Shown in pieces: positions 21,102-32,159 of a DNA stretch of 64,000 nt. The stretch is from assembly GCA_037447655.1 (NCBI GenBank), contig JBBHKE010002638.1:92501-156500 (forward strand), given 5' to 3'. This stretch comes from Zygnema cylindricum (taxonomy: Eukaryota > Streptophyta > Zygnematophyceae > Zygnematales > Zygnemataceae). Within the stretch, counting starts at the first letter, position 1; the number at the start of each line of letters is the position of its first letter. The notes under the pieces were generated by a model. It was not told the origin of the DNA, did no database searches, and was given only the letters and a program-made list of their open reading frames with translations. A program made the position numbers and the translations under genes.

Positions 21102-21280
21102 TAAGTGAAGCTTTTTTCGTACGAAAGCAGGGCAAAATTTAGTATTGAACAGAATCCCCCACGTCTCCTTCAACAAAAGTATCTTTCATATTTGATAACT
21201 TTTTATTTGTCTTTTCTTGGAGGCGGGACTACAGTACACCGTGTATCGCTATTAGTGTTGATGTTTTTTTTTGCCGCTTG

Positions 21281-21411
21281 AAACATTTTTTCTCCGTACA
21301 CGCTTGTCAGATTCTGAATCTCACGGCTGCGATTGAAAGCCAAGATTCTCACCTTCCCATTGGCGGTCCCCGTATGAGAATCTGACAGGTGTGTACGGAG
21401 AAAATATGTTT
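21281..21411. repeat. Foldback hairpin, about 35-bp arms
   Basis: ATTTTTTCTCCGTACACGC-TTGTCAGATTCT pairs with AGAATCTGACAG-GTGTGTACGGAGAAAAT about 60 bp later. CGCTATTAGTG at 21246 and its inverse near 21436 suggest it is the core of a MITE related to those at 43283 and 56155. Confidence 0.6.
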
Positions 21412-21630
21412 TAAGTGACGACAAAATTATTATCACTAATAATAGCGCGTTCCGTTTTGAACACGATCCCTGCGTCTCCATTATTGACTCGTTTCTGGAT
21501 GGGGCGCACTTGTAATACGACCCTTGAATTTCAAATAAAGTTGATGATATTGATTAATTTATTATGTAGTATTATTTGTTTTATGATTTTTAATATTTAT
21601 ATATAATTAACTGTCATTATCACACATCAA

Positions 21631-21703
21631 GGGGGTGTAGCTCATATGGTAGAGCGCTCGCTTTGCATGCGAGAGGTACGGGGATCGATGCCCCGCGTCT
21701 CCA
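21631..21703 (+). tRNA. tRNA-Ala (anticodon UGC)
   Basis: 73 nt, identical to the copy at 3587, with intact A and B boxes and anticodon TGC. A short common ACATCAA leader precedes both copies. A TTTT terminator lies about 8 nt downstream (near 21711). It sits 274 bp upstream of the ATG of the five-exon gene, transcribed in the same direction. Confidence 0.95.
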
Positions 21704-21976
21704 TCTTAGTTTTAGTCTCTCTTCCATTTTTTTAGTTCTTTCTTTTTCTTTTCTCCTCCCAATTTTTCCTATAACTGCCCCAAGCAAGTTTCCTTTTAAC
21801 TTTTTTTTCTTGTCTATTTTCCTTTTCGGGATTTTTTTCTTAACGGTTGTTTCGTCGTTTTTTTTCTTTTTTTTTTTTTATAAGGGAGGGGGGAAGTTTG
21901 TAAAAAAAACTGTTTGAAATGCTGAAATGTGATTAAAACCTAAATTTAAAGATGTGAATTTGAATGTAAATCAGAA

Positions 21977-24900
21977 ATGCAATTTCCAAGAGAGAGAGTT
22001 TTCTATTCTAAAATATTATTTCTACTTCTTATAATTTCTACATTTTGGAGATATATTCCCATTTTTTTTGTTGAATGTAAAGAAAACCCAAAAATGGAAA
22101 TTTTGGGGAAATGGGAAATTTCCAAATTATATTCCAAAATACCTTCTTTAACAAAATTAAATCAAATTGGGTTTTTAAAATTCCAAAAAAAAAATATAAA
22201 AAATATATGTTTCCCGAATTCAGTTTTATATAATTTCACAAAAAAAAATGTTTTTTTTTGGGAAACGAAATCTCTCAAAACTGGATTCGGAAAAAAAAGT
22301 GATTTTTTTTCACCCCAAGTTTCAAACCCCATTTTAAAATGGAACTCAAGTGTTAAATTTTCAAATTCAAGTTTTAAATTTTCCCTTTCGTTAAAAAAAA
22401 TTGGTGGAAACAATTTATCAATTTCAAATTGTGCCTCTGACCTTCTTTTTCTTTTAAGTGAAAAAAATTCCCAAGAAAAAATTTCGCCTGAAAGAAAAAG
22501 AGAAATATTTTCTTCCATAAAAACTTTTGTGCCACTTCCCAAAACTAAAGTTTGTCAAAAAAGTGAAAAAATGGTAATTGAAACCAAACCCAATTCAGAT
22601 TCAACATTATTGCCTCATTTTTACGCTTCCCAAGACCCTAATTTTTCCCAAAGCCCTAATTTTTCCCAAAGCCCTAATTTTTCCCAAAGCCCTAATTTTT
22701 CCCAAAGCTCTAATTTTTCCCAAAACCCTAATTTTTCCCAAAACCCTAATTTTTCCCAAAACCACAATTTTTCAAATATTGACACTCGTCGTCGGTCTTC
22801 GATCCGTCGATTGATCCAAAAATTAAATTTTGAAAGCGTAAAAAAAAGTAAAAAAAGCGAAAACGGACCGAAAAATTTGTCCCTTTTGACTCGGAAACGA
22901 ATCCGAGGGCGACAGCTGTCGTCTTTTCACATCGAAAATGGGGAAAAAAAAAGACAAAGACAAAAATATTTTAATCCTAAAAGTATAAATGTTTCGCAAA
23001 TTCGAGAATTGATTTATCGACCACCGAAAAATTTGTTAAATCTTTCGATTCTCGCCGCGCAAAGTGGAGGAGATAAATCTTTTCTTTTCGAGGAAATGGG
23101 AATTCAAAAATATACGGTAAACAGGGTTTTTTTTCAGATATTTTTGAGTTTTTTTCCGTTTTTTTCCGTTTTTTTTTTGATCTTTTTTTTTTTTTTTGGG
23201 TTTGTTTTTTTTTTTTTTTTTTAATGGAATTGATTCTGATTTTCGGGTATGAAAGAAAATGGGCATAAAGAAAATTAAAGAAAATGGGTCTAAATCATTT
23301 TAAACTAGAGTTTGATGGAAACCATTTTTTTGGAAATTAGTTCCAAAACTGGATAAAAAAAAGGGGCATAAAGGAGAACAAATGGGTATAAATGGGTATA
23401 AATGAGTATATATGGGTATAAATGGGTGGAAATGGATATTATAAATAGGTGTTATTGCACATAAGTGGATATGATATTTAGTGGGTACTAATAAATGGGT
23501 ATTAATGGTAGTAAATTTCTGGGTAATAAATAATGGGTATAATTAAAAAATAATAATGGGTGTAAATCATACAGTATCATGGGGTATAATTTATGCAGTA
23601 TTAATGGGCATAATTGGGTATAAATGCGGTTTTCCAGATACCAGATGTGGAGAATTCTACAGCCGCCAGATGTCAATTGGGAAAATTTCCGTACGGTCGA
23701 CGATTTCGAGACGAGGTTTTTTCCATTTTTAAATAGAAACCTTTTGTTTCTTTGAATTAATTATTATTTTTCTTTTATTTATCCCCTTTTTTCTGTTATT
23801 CCCTTTCTTTTACTTATTCATTTTCTTTCAATTATTCCTTTTCATTTAATTGCTTCGTTTTTTTAGTCATTCCTTTTTTTTTCATAATCCCTTTTAACAT
23901 TATTATGAAGTTTACGTCAGGTGCTTTCAATTTATTTATTTGTGAGATCTTTCCCCTCTCCCTCTCCCTCTCCCTCTCCCTCTCCCTCTCCCTCTCTCCC
24001 TCTTCCTTTCCCTCTCCCTCTCAGCATCCCTTTTGCTTTTCCCTTCCCCTCTCCTTCTCTCCCTCCTGTCTCTCTCTCCTTTTGTAGCTCTCTCACCTCT
24101 CCCTCTCCCCCTCCCTCTCCGTATTTTTCCTCGTATATTTCCCCATATCCCTTTGCTTCTCCCTCTCGATCTCCTTCTCTCCCTCTCGATCTCCTTCTCT
24201 CCCTCTTCTCCCTCTCTGTTTAAAAAACTTATGTCTCCTTTTCCCTTTCCCTCTCCTCCTCTCCTCCCCCTCTCCCTCTCCCTCTCCCTCTCCCTCTTTT
24301 TTTTCAAGTGACAGGTCATCAATGCTTATTTTGCCTTTTTGTTTGAAGCCATTTCCATGCTCTCTCCCTCCGTTGGAATTTCCATAAAACTGAATCGTTT
24401 CGACCTTTTCCATGCACACATTTTTATAACGGAGGGAGAGAAACCTCGTCTCGGAGCTCTGTAAGTTTTAATTGGAGGGAGGAGAGAGGAGAGAGATGTG
24501 GGAGGGAGGAGAGAGAGGAGAAAGAGGGAGAGGGGTGGTAGGAGAAAGGAGAGAAACCTCGTCTCGGAGCTCTGTAAGCTTTGATTTAAGTAAAAAAGAG
24601 GAGGGAGGAGACAGAGGAGAGGGAGGAGAGAGAGGAGAAAGCGGGAGAGGGAAGGTAGGAGAAGGGAGAGAAACCTCGTCTTGGATTATGGGCTTTTCAT
24701 GTGATCTTCTTAGATCGCTACTTTGATCAGCAACCGTCCGATCGTCCAAATCTGACGGAGAAAGAGATAGCGGAGATAGGAGAAAGGATAAAAACCTTGT
24801 CGCGGAGCTCTGTAAGCTTTGATTTAAGTAGAAAGAAAGAAAGGAGAGGGAGGAGAAAGAGGAGAGAATTGTGGGAGGAGAGAGGAGAAAGAGAGAGAGC

Positions 24901-27900
24901 AGAGGTAGGAGAAAGGAGAAAAACCTTGTCTTGGAGCTCTATAACTTTTAGTTTAAGTAAAAAGAGAAAGAGGAGGGAGGAGTGGGAGGAGAGAGAGGAG
25001 AAGGGAGAAAACCTCTCCTCAGAGCTCGGTGAGTTTTAGTTTTACTTTAAACACAGATGACAAAAGAGAGGAAGGAGGAGAGAGCGTAGAAATGTGGGAG
25101 GGAGGAGAGAGAGGAGAGAGGAGAAAGGCGAGAAACCTCATCGCGGAGCTCCGTATGTTTTAATTTTTCTTTAAGAAATGAGTTTAATAGGAAAGAGGGG
25201 ATGAGGGAGGAGAGAAATGTGGGAGGGAGGAGAGAAGAGAAAGGAGAGAGAGGAGAAAGAAAAGAAACCTTATCTAGGAGGTTCTTAAAGTTTAATTTCA
25301 CTTTAAGAGTATATGAAGTTAATAGTAAAGAAGAGAGGAGGGAGGTGGGAAATGTGGGAGGGAGGAGGGAGTGGAGAGAGAGGAAAGAGAGGGGAGCGAG
25401 GGGAGAGGAGTGGTAGGAGAAAGAGGAGAGAGAGTAGAGAGAGAAGAGAAGGGAGTGAGAGTGGGGCGAGAGAGGAGAGAGGAGAAAAGAGAGAAGCTTC
25501 GTCTCGGAGCTCTGTACACAAAATAAATAAAAATAGTGAGAGAGAGGAGGGGGAGGAGAGGGAGGAGAGGGAGGAGAAGGAGAGGGTAGAAATGGAAGAG
25601 AGGAAGAAAGAGGGCGAGAGGAGAGTGATGGAGATGAGAGAAATGAGAGAAATGAGAGATAAGAGGGAGGAGAGAGAATAAGGAAGGTAGGAGGACGTAA
25701 TAGGCTAATTGAGAGAGAGAGAGGGAGAGGGAAAAGGGAAGTGCATAAAGGTGCAGGATAGAGAAAAGAGACAGAGAGAGGGAGAGAGGGAGAAGAGAGG
25801 GAGACGAGAGGGAGAGAGAGGAGTGTAGAGAGGGGAGGAAGAGAGGAGAAAGAAGAGATAAGGGGAGGGGAGAAAGGGAAGGAAGAGAGGGAGAGAGAAG
25901 AGAGTACAGGACAGGGGAGAAGAGGAGAGAAAGGGAGAAAAAAAACCTGTCCTTTACTTTTTCCATTCCGTATTTGATTTTTTTATTTTTTTTTGGTTTT
26001 AAGTTCCGGAACGATTTGTGGGTCAGAATTTCACCCGATAAAATTCAAAACTTTTTTGTTTTTAATTTATTTATTAATTAATTAATTAATTAATTTTCTT
26101 TTCTCTTTCTTTCCTTTTTTTTTTGCTTTTTTATCTCCTTTCTTTTTTTCCCTCAATATTTTGGGTGCAGGTTTCACGCAAAAGAATATCCCTCGTATTC
26201 AAAAGACAATTTTCCGATTCCGTTGGGGTTTTGTCAAATAGGTATTTTTATTTTTATTTATTTTATTTCTTATTATTGTTTTTTTCATTTCTTTTTTGTT
26301 TGGGTAACTCCTTTTTAGTGTTTCTACTTTCTTTGCCCTCTCTCTCTCGTCCTGCCAACACTTTTTTCTTCTCTCTCCACGTTACACCCTCCTGGCCAAT
26401 TTCTGTCCCTCTCCCCCCTCCCCCTGTCTTCATTTCCTGCTCTTCCCCTCCCCCTCCCCCGCCCCCTCCCCTCCCCCCCTCCCCCTCCCCCTCCCCCCTC
26501 CCCCTCCCCCCTCCCCCTCCCCCTCCCCCTCCCCCCTCCCCCCCTCCCCCTCCCCCTCCCCCCTCCCCCCTCCCCCTCCCCCCTCCCCCTCCCCCTCCCC
26601 CCTCCCCCTCCCCCTCCCCCTCCCCCTCCCCCCTCCCCCCTCCCCCTCCCCCTCCCCCTCCCCCTCCCCCTCCCCCTCCCCCTCCCCCTCCCCCCTCCCC
26701 CTCCCCCTTCCCCTCCCCACCTCCCCCTCACTTTTCTCTCCCTCTACCCCCCCTAACTGCCCATTTCTATGATCAGGTTCTTCCGTTCCGTACAACGGTC
26801 GTGACATGGATCTCCGTAATCTCCTTTGGCTTGCCCCCTATCCTTGTGATTCCTCTCCCTCTCCCCCTCCCTCTCCTCCCTCTCCCTCTCCCTCCATCTC
26901 TCCCTCTCCCTCTCCCTCTCTTCCCCTCCCTCTCTCCCTCCCTCTCACTCTCTCTCTCCCTCTACCACTTCCACTACGTCTCCCGACCACTCGGTCACCC
27001 TTACCCCAGGTACATTTTTCCTCCCTCCCTCTCTCTCTCTCTGCCTCTCTCTCTCTTTCTCTCCCCCCCCCCCCTCTCCCGCTCTCGTTTCTCCCTGTCT
27101 TTCTCAACGCTCTCTCTCTCTCTCTCCCTCTCTCCTGTCTCACTTTCTCTCCCTCTGCCTCTCTTTCCGTCTCTCCTTTCTCCCAGACTTTCTCCCCTTT
27201 TTCACTCTCCCTCTCCCTCCCTCTCCCTCGCTCTCCCTCTCACTCCCTCTCTCTCTCTTTCTCCCTGTCTTTCTCCCTGTCTTTCTCCCCTCCCTCTCTC
27301 TCCCCTCCCTCTCTCTCCCTCCCTTTCTCCACCGCTCCCTCCCTCCCTCTCTCCTCCCTCTCTCTCTCCTTCTCTCCTTCACTTTCTCCCTATCTTTTAT
27401 CTCTCTCTCTCTCTCCCCCCTTCCTCCCTCCCTCCCTCCCTCCCTCCCTCCCTCCCTCCCTCCCTCGCCCCTATCTTAACCACTTTGATCTATTTCTTTA
27501 TTTATTTCATTATCTTTTTTTATTTATTTTTATTTATTTATTTGTTTGTTTGTTTGTTTGTTTATTTATTTATTAATCTTTTTAATTATGTCTTTGCCTT
27601 TTTCTTTATTTACTTATTTGTTATTTACGTCTTCCCTCCTTCCTCCCTCCCTCCCTCTCTCCTCCTTCCTTTTCTTTCTTTTTTCTTTCGATTTATTTTT
27701 GTTATAATTTTTTATTTATTTTGCAGGAATTTTATTGGCTCTCGATGCAAAGCCCGGGTCGATAATTTTCAAAGAACTCGTTCCCGATGGGTTGGAGGAA
27801 GTACGGACCATTTACGAAGGTCAGATATTTATTTATTTTTTTTGTTTTTTTTTATTTTCGTTTTTTATATTTCTTTTTTTTATATTTTGTGTGTTTTTTT

Positions 27901-28490
27901 TTTTTTTTTTAACTATTTTTTTGTTTATCGTCTAGGATTTTTCCCCCAAGATTTTTTTTGTTTTTCCCCCAAGAATCTGTTTTGAGTGTTATCGCCGTTT
28001 TTAGGTTTTTTAATAATTCATGCCATTTGAAATATTTTTTTTCCATTTTTCTCTTTTTTGTGGTTTCCCCCATTTTGTTTTTTTTAATTTTGCGACATTG
28101 AAATTGAATTTTCCTGGGATTATATATATACATATATATATATATATACATTGAATTGAATTTTCCTGATTATATAATATATATATATATATATGCACAA
28201 ATATTTTTGTATGCACTAACAGATTATAAAAAGTAAAAAGAAAAAAAAAAGTAAAAGAAAGAATTTTGAACCTGAATCTTAATAATGTGGATGCCACTTT
28301 TTTCTCCTTTTTATTATTATTTTTTTCTCGTTTATTTTCTGTTTCTTATTGTGTTTTCTTTTTTTCTTTTTCTTTCTTTGGGGTGGATTCGAAATAAAAA
28401 AAAGGTGAATTTGGGGATCCCATCGCGGATATAAATTACTTCGGATCGTTAAAAAATCGACCGCCAGAAAAAAGAATTTTTGTTTGTTAA
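21977..28490 (+). CDS. Five-exon protein-coding gene of unknown function (486 aa predicted)
   Basis: Proposed exons: 21977-23116, 23645-23715, 26171-26241, 27727-27819, 28405-28490. All introns are GT-AG, phases agree, and the summed length (1461 nt) is an exact number of codons ending in TAA. Exon 1 encodes a hydrophobic N-terminus (KILFLLLIISTFWRYIPIFF, possible signal anchor or targeting sequence), a Ser/Lys/Asn-rich stretch, eight copies of a PNFSQS hexapeptide (about residues 219-264), a basic RRRSSIRR patch, and a better-conserved-looking segment ending FLFEEMGIQKYT. Exons 2-5 supply a compact C-terminal region: MWRILQPPDVNWENFRTVDD, then EYPSYSKDNFPIPLGFCQ, GILLALDAKPGSIIFKELVP and DINYFGSLKNRPPEKRIFVC. 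I do not recognise the family. The balanced composition and splice-dependent continuity argue for a real gene. The start is uncertain; an internal Met (MEILGKW, about residue 40) is an alternative. Confidence 0.65.
22625..22775 (+). repeat. 18-bp coding repeat (PNFSQS)n
   Basis: About eight tandem units of CCCTAATTTTTCCCAAAG inside exon 1, in frame, encoding PNFSQS/PNFSQN. CCCTAA looks telomere-like but the unit is 18 bp. Confidence 0.85.
23340..23635. repeat. GGGTATAAAT minisatellite in intron 1 of the five-exon gene
   Basis: Loose tandem GGGTATAAATG/GGTATTAATG units fill most of the intron and end just before the acceptor of exon 2. Confidence 0.7.
23945..24300. repeat. CCCTCT/CTCTCC polypyrimidine tract, intron 2
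   Basis: Imperfect (CTCCCT)n blocks interrupted by short unique pieces, at the start of the 2.45-kb intron 2. Confidence 0.85.
24430..25515. repeat. About 110-120-bp purine-rich repeat with AAACCTCGTCTCGGAGCTCTG core
   Basis: Nine diverged copies begin near 24450, 24557, 24668, 24790, 24920, 25008, 25130, 25265 and 25493. Each has an AAACCTCGTCTCGGAGCTCT-like core followed by GTAAGYTTTRATTTAAG and a GGGAGGAGAGA purine run. The core is the reverse complement of the exon 2 donor junction (CGAGACGAG|GTTT). Confidence 0.8.
25520..25960. repeat. GA-rich polypurine tract, intron 2
   Basis: Irregular GAGAGGGA/GGAGAA runs over 400 bp. Frames through it are Arg/Glu-rich or Ser/Leu-rich artefacts. 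Confidence 0.85.
26430..26740. repeat. (CCCCTC)n polypyrimidine tract, intron 3
   Basis: About 300 bp of nearly uninterrupted CCCCTC/CCCCCTC on the + strand, directly following exon 3 of the five-exon gene. Strong potential for triplex (H-DNA) structure, with G-rich complement. Confidence 0.9.
26850..27475. repeat. CT-rich tract, intron 3, ending in (CCCT)n
   Basis: CTCTCC/CTCCCT repeats, then a CCCT run at 27425-27465. A 620-codon frame through 26123-27985 is an artefact of this tract. Confidence 0.85.
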
Positions 28491-29150
28491 ATTTTTCCTT
28501 TTATTTTTTTAATGTTTTTAAGTTCTTTCTCCTGTCCTTTATGCTTATACTTCTGAGAAAATTTCATAATAAAAAAACAAACCAAAATAAAAAAATAAAA
28601 TAAAAAAAAAAACGTTATTTTTTTTCACAAGTAGGAATGTTTTCCTTAAAAAAAACTCTTATCTTGAAATTGTTGAAATAATGTTTTTTTTTTTAAGCAA
28701 TCGATTTTAAATGCATTTTTCCGATGACTTCGGATAATTTCGGGGTTGAAGGACCCGAAAAAATATTTACAAACGATTATGTATAAAAAATTGTTTAAAA
28801 AGTATTTACGAATGAAAGTTCCAATTTTAAAAATATAGCATATAATAAGCCCGGGAACAAAATTAAATCACGTTAATTTTATCGACAAAAAGAACCAAAC
28901 TATTTAATGAGCGATATGTTTATTTTTGTTGTTTAAGGTTTATTTTGTTATTTCTTTGTTGATTTGGTTCTTATAAGGTTCGTTCTATTTTTTTTAGGTT
29001 TTTGATTTATTTTGGGAAAAATATTATTTACACTAAAAAACAACGGTTGTGCATTGCAATAGAACACCAAGTTCAAATTTTGTGCACTAAATGAGGCTCC
29101 GTTAAATTAAAAAAAATGAATGGACGTCGGTTATGCATGAATGATATCTA
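28491..29150. other. AT-rich intergenic, no recognised feature
   Basis: Downstream of the five-exon gene; poly-A/T tracts with AATAAAA-like hexamers near 28565-28605 that could serve polyadenylation. Nothing else supported. Confidence 0.4.
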
Positions 29151-29154
29151 TGTA

Positions 29155-29515
29155 AATCGTCCATAAGTCGTCCGTAAATTGTCTCTAAATTGTCCGAAAA
29201 TTGTTCGTAAATTGTAAATTGTCCGTGAATTGTCCATATGTTGTCTGTAAATTGTCTGTATATTGTCCGTAAATTGTTCGTAAATTGTCCATAAATTGTT
29301 CGTAAATTGTCCGTAAATTGTCCGTAAATTGTCTGTAAATTGTCCGTAAATTGTTCGTAAATTGTCCGTAAATCTTCCGTAAGTCGTCTTAAGTCGTCTG
29401 TAAGTCGTCCGTAAGTCGTCCGTAAGTCGTCCGTAAGTCGTCCGTAAGTCGTCCGTAAGTCGTCCGTAAGTCGTCCGTAAGTCGTCCGTAAGTCGTCCGT
29501 AAGTTGTCTGTAGAA
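29155..29515. repeat. 11-bp tandem repeat ATTGTCCGTAA / GTCGTCCGTAA
   Basis: About 32 units. The left part is diverged ATTGTCCGTAA; the right part (29395-29500) is nearly perfect GTCGTCCGTAA. The homogeneous part presents GTAAGT every 11 bp on the + strand. Confidence 0.9.
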
Positions 29516-29940
29516 CCGCTATTTAATTGTTTTTAGTTTCTCATGTGTATTTGTTGGAACAAAGTATGCATATATAATTTCTATTTTGCAATAGAGGATG
29601 AAACTTGCAAAGATATGAACAAGATTTTCCAAAACGATTTGAAAACTTTTTTCCTATAATAAGTATGTAAGTATAAACCTGTTTGCCACACATGCATAGT
29701 GAGCACCAAAGACAAAATGTTTAAATCCATTAATTCATAGTTTGGATGGCTTGGGAAACTTATTTTTCTGTATCAAAACCGGAAAGAAGTAAAATTTTGA
29801 ATATTCTGCAACAGCAAATATCGTCAAACACCGATACCTTCTGAGTAACGCCAACGAGATAATTTGAGAAAAAATAACGAAGTAGGGTGTTGGTTACAAA
29901 TAAGGTATAAAATTTTTCTATTATAATGTGTGGTCATCTC

Positions 29941-30013
29941 GGGGGTGTAGCTCACATGGTAGAGCGCTCGCTTCGCATGCGAGAGGTACGGGGATCGATA
30001 CCCCGCTCCTCCA
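29941..30013 (+). tRNA. tRNA-Ala (anticodon CGC)
   Basis: 73 nt. Same backbone as the UGC copies with a CTTCGCA anticodon loop (anticodon CGC), a compensating acceptor 3' strand CTCCTCC, and D-loop TAGCTCACATGG. A T6 terminator lies near 30029. No intron. Confidence 0.95.
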
Positions 30014-30144
30014 ACTTTACTTGACATGTTTTTTGAAGTTTCGCCGTTTCTTTTATATTTTCAAAATGTTATTTTGTCGTTTTTTTTCATGTTTTGTCCT
30101 TTCTTTTCAAGGTTGATATTTTCTTTTCGAAGATTGATGTTGTT

Positions 30145-30262
30145 GCCTCTCACAGTTTAGCGTTTCTTCTCACAGTTTAGCGTTTCTTCTCACAGTTTAG
30201 CGATTTGTTTGACATAGAGTGTTTCTTTTCACAGTTTAGAGTCTCCTTTTCACAGTTTCAGC
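30145..30262. repeat. 20-bp tandem repeat TCACAGTTTAGCGTTTCTTC
   Basis: Five units, the last two diverged. Confidence 0.8.
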
Positions 30263-30544
30263 TGAATACGAAGGGAGAAGAGAAGAAGAAGCACAGGAAA
30301 GTGTTTTTTAAGACCACTAAATTCAAAAGAGGATAAGCTATCCCAAAAACCTACAATAGGGTCGTTTCGAAAATAGTAATAGTAGTAAGCTTTATTAAAA
30401 CAGGGCAATGGTAAACCATCTGAGTACGTGGAAACCAAAGAAAAAATGAAAAAGCCAGAACGAAATTGAAAAAAGTCACACAAAATCAAAGTAGCACAAA
30501 ATGAAAACATTGTGAAAGAAATTGTAGGGCTAAAACGACAAGCA

Positions 30545-31135
30545 AAGCGAACCCACCTGCTAAAACATGTAACCAAAACAAAACATGGAACCAAGACTTG
30601 TAACTAAAACTTGTAACTAAAGCTTGTAACTAAAACATGGAACCGAGACTTGTAACTAAAACTTGTAACTAAAGCTTGTAACTAAAACATGGAACCGAGA
30701 CTTGTAACTAAAACTTGTAACCAAAGTTTGTAACTAAAACATGTAACTAAAACATGTAACCAAGACTTGTAACTAAAACTTGTAACTAAAGCTTGTAACT
30801 AAAGCTTGTAACTAAAGCTTGTAACTAAAGCTTGTAACTAAAACATGTAACCAAGACTTGTAACTAAAACTTGTAACTAAAACTTGTAACTAAAGCTTGT
30901 AAGTAAAACATGGAACCAAAACTTGTAACTAAAACTTGTAACTAAAACATGGAATTAAAACATGGAACCAAAACTTGTAACTAAAACTTGTAACTAAAAC
31001 TTGTAACTAAAGCATGGAACCATAACATGGAACCAAAACTTGTAACTAAAACTTGTAACTAAAACTTGTAACTAAAACATGGAACCATAACATGGAACCA
31101 AAACTTGTAACTAAAACAAAAGTAACATGTGACTA
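30545..31135. repeat. 13-bp minisatellite CTTGTAACTAAAA / CATGGAACCAAAA
   Basis: About 45 units of two related 13-mers (CTTGTAACTAAAR and CATGGAACCRAAA) arranged in larger blocks. It follows a third copy of the GGTAAACCATC dispersed repeat (30400-30440). Confidence 0.9.
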
Positions 31136-31139
31136 ACAC

Positions 31140-32150
31140 ATGCAACCTTAAGCTCTTAAATGCTTGAGCCACACCGTTAAAAAACCTACATTAGATGACT
31201 ACTCACTATCCTATCAGGTTAAGGTATTGGGCTAAGGCTATCAACCACAAAAATAGTACATTGGCGGATATCGGGATATGGTATGAATTCCAAAAAAAAA
31301 AAAAAAAAAAACACTTGAACTTGTTTCGATAATACATGTACCGACAGTTTCACGGAGACTTGTAAAACGATCATTCAACAACTTTTCCTTTTACGGTTTT
31401 CCTTTCCATGGATACTCTCGCCTTAACGAACAATTAAAAGCGTGAAAAAGTTAAAAAATGGGCTCAATATTTTTTTCAAAAATGTTAAAATGCGTGACAA
31501 AATGGAATTGAAAATGTCTTTGATTTCTTCACAAGTTTTAAAGTACTTGTTTAAACTGAAACTCGAACTGAAACTGATTTTTGTTTTGTCAGAGAAAATT
31601 TTGACCGGAGTGTTATCGACGATTCGGAGGCGAGTGGCGTAAAAGTCGTTTGAACGTAAAATAAAAAAATTATTCAACTGTTGACTTCGGTTGGAGGTTA
31701 GTTCATTTTTATCCCTTTGTGATAAATATGGGTTATCCTACTTCTTCTTTTCCCCAATCTATAAACATTTTTGTTTTTCTATCTCATGAATGCTTTATAT
31801 CTAATTGTTTTTGATGGTTAAGAGGTTAGTTTTTTTTTTTTTTTTGTCAAAACCACGTTAAGTTTTTTTCTATGATCAATTTCTTTGTCCCTTTCCTTTA
31901 TTGTTAAGCCAATTCATATTCCTTCCCTAGAAAAATGCCATTTGCCTTTGTTGTAGATATGGTTTGAGTTTGTCTGTCAAAAGGACACATAGTTTCCTTT
32001 GCCTCATAAACAACCTTTTTTTTTTCCTCGTTCGATTTTTTTTCCTCTATCGTAAGTACCTTTTATGTAGTGTTTCGTATCGAACCGAATCGCTGGTTTT
32101 TGGTTTATGGATTTGGTCGGGGTCCTGGTTACACTCTCGAGGTACTTCCA
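31140..32150. other. Intergenic, no recognised feature
   Basis: AT-rich unique-looking DNA with a poly-A run (31292-31310). Short overlapping frames at 31423-31677 lack family features. Confidence 0.4.
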
Positions 32151-32159
32151 GTTCGAGAT

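Noticed and set aside
22625-22775. CCCTAA motifs resembling plant telomere repeats
   Set aside because: The unit is 18 bp (CCCTAATTTTTCCCAAAG) and lies in frame inside a coding exon.
26123-27985. 620-codon + strand frame, Pro/Ser/Leu-rich
   Set aside because: Driven by CT-rich satellites. The real coding pieces inside it (26171-26241, 27727-27819) are spliced exons read in another frame.
29155-31135. Regularly spaced short repeats considered as a CRISPR array
   Set aside because: 11- and 13-bp direct tandem units without unique spacers in a eukaryotic context.
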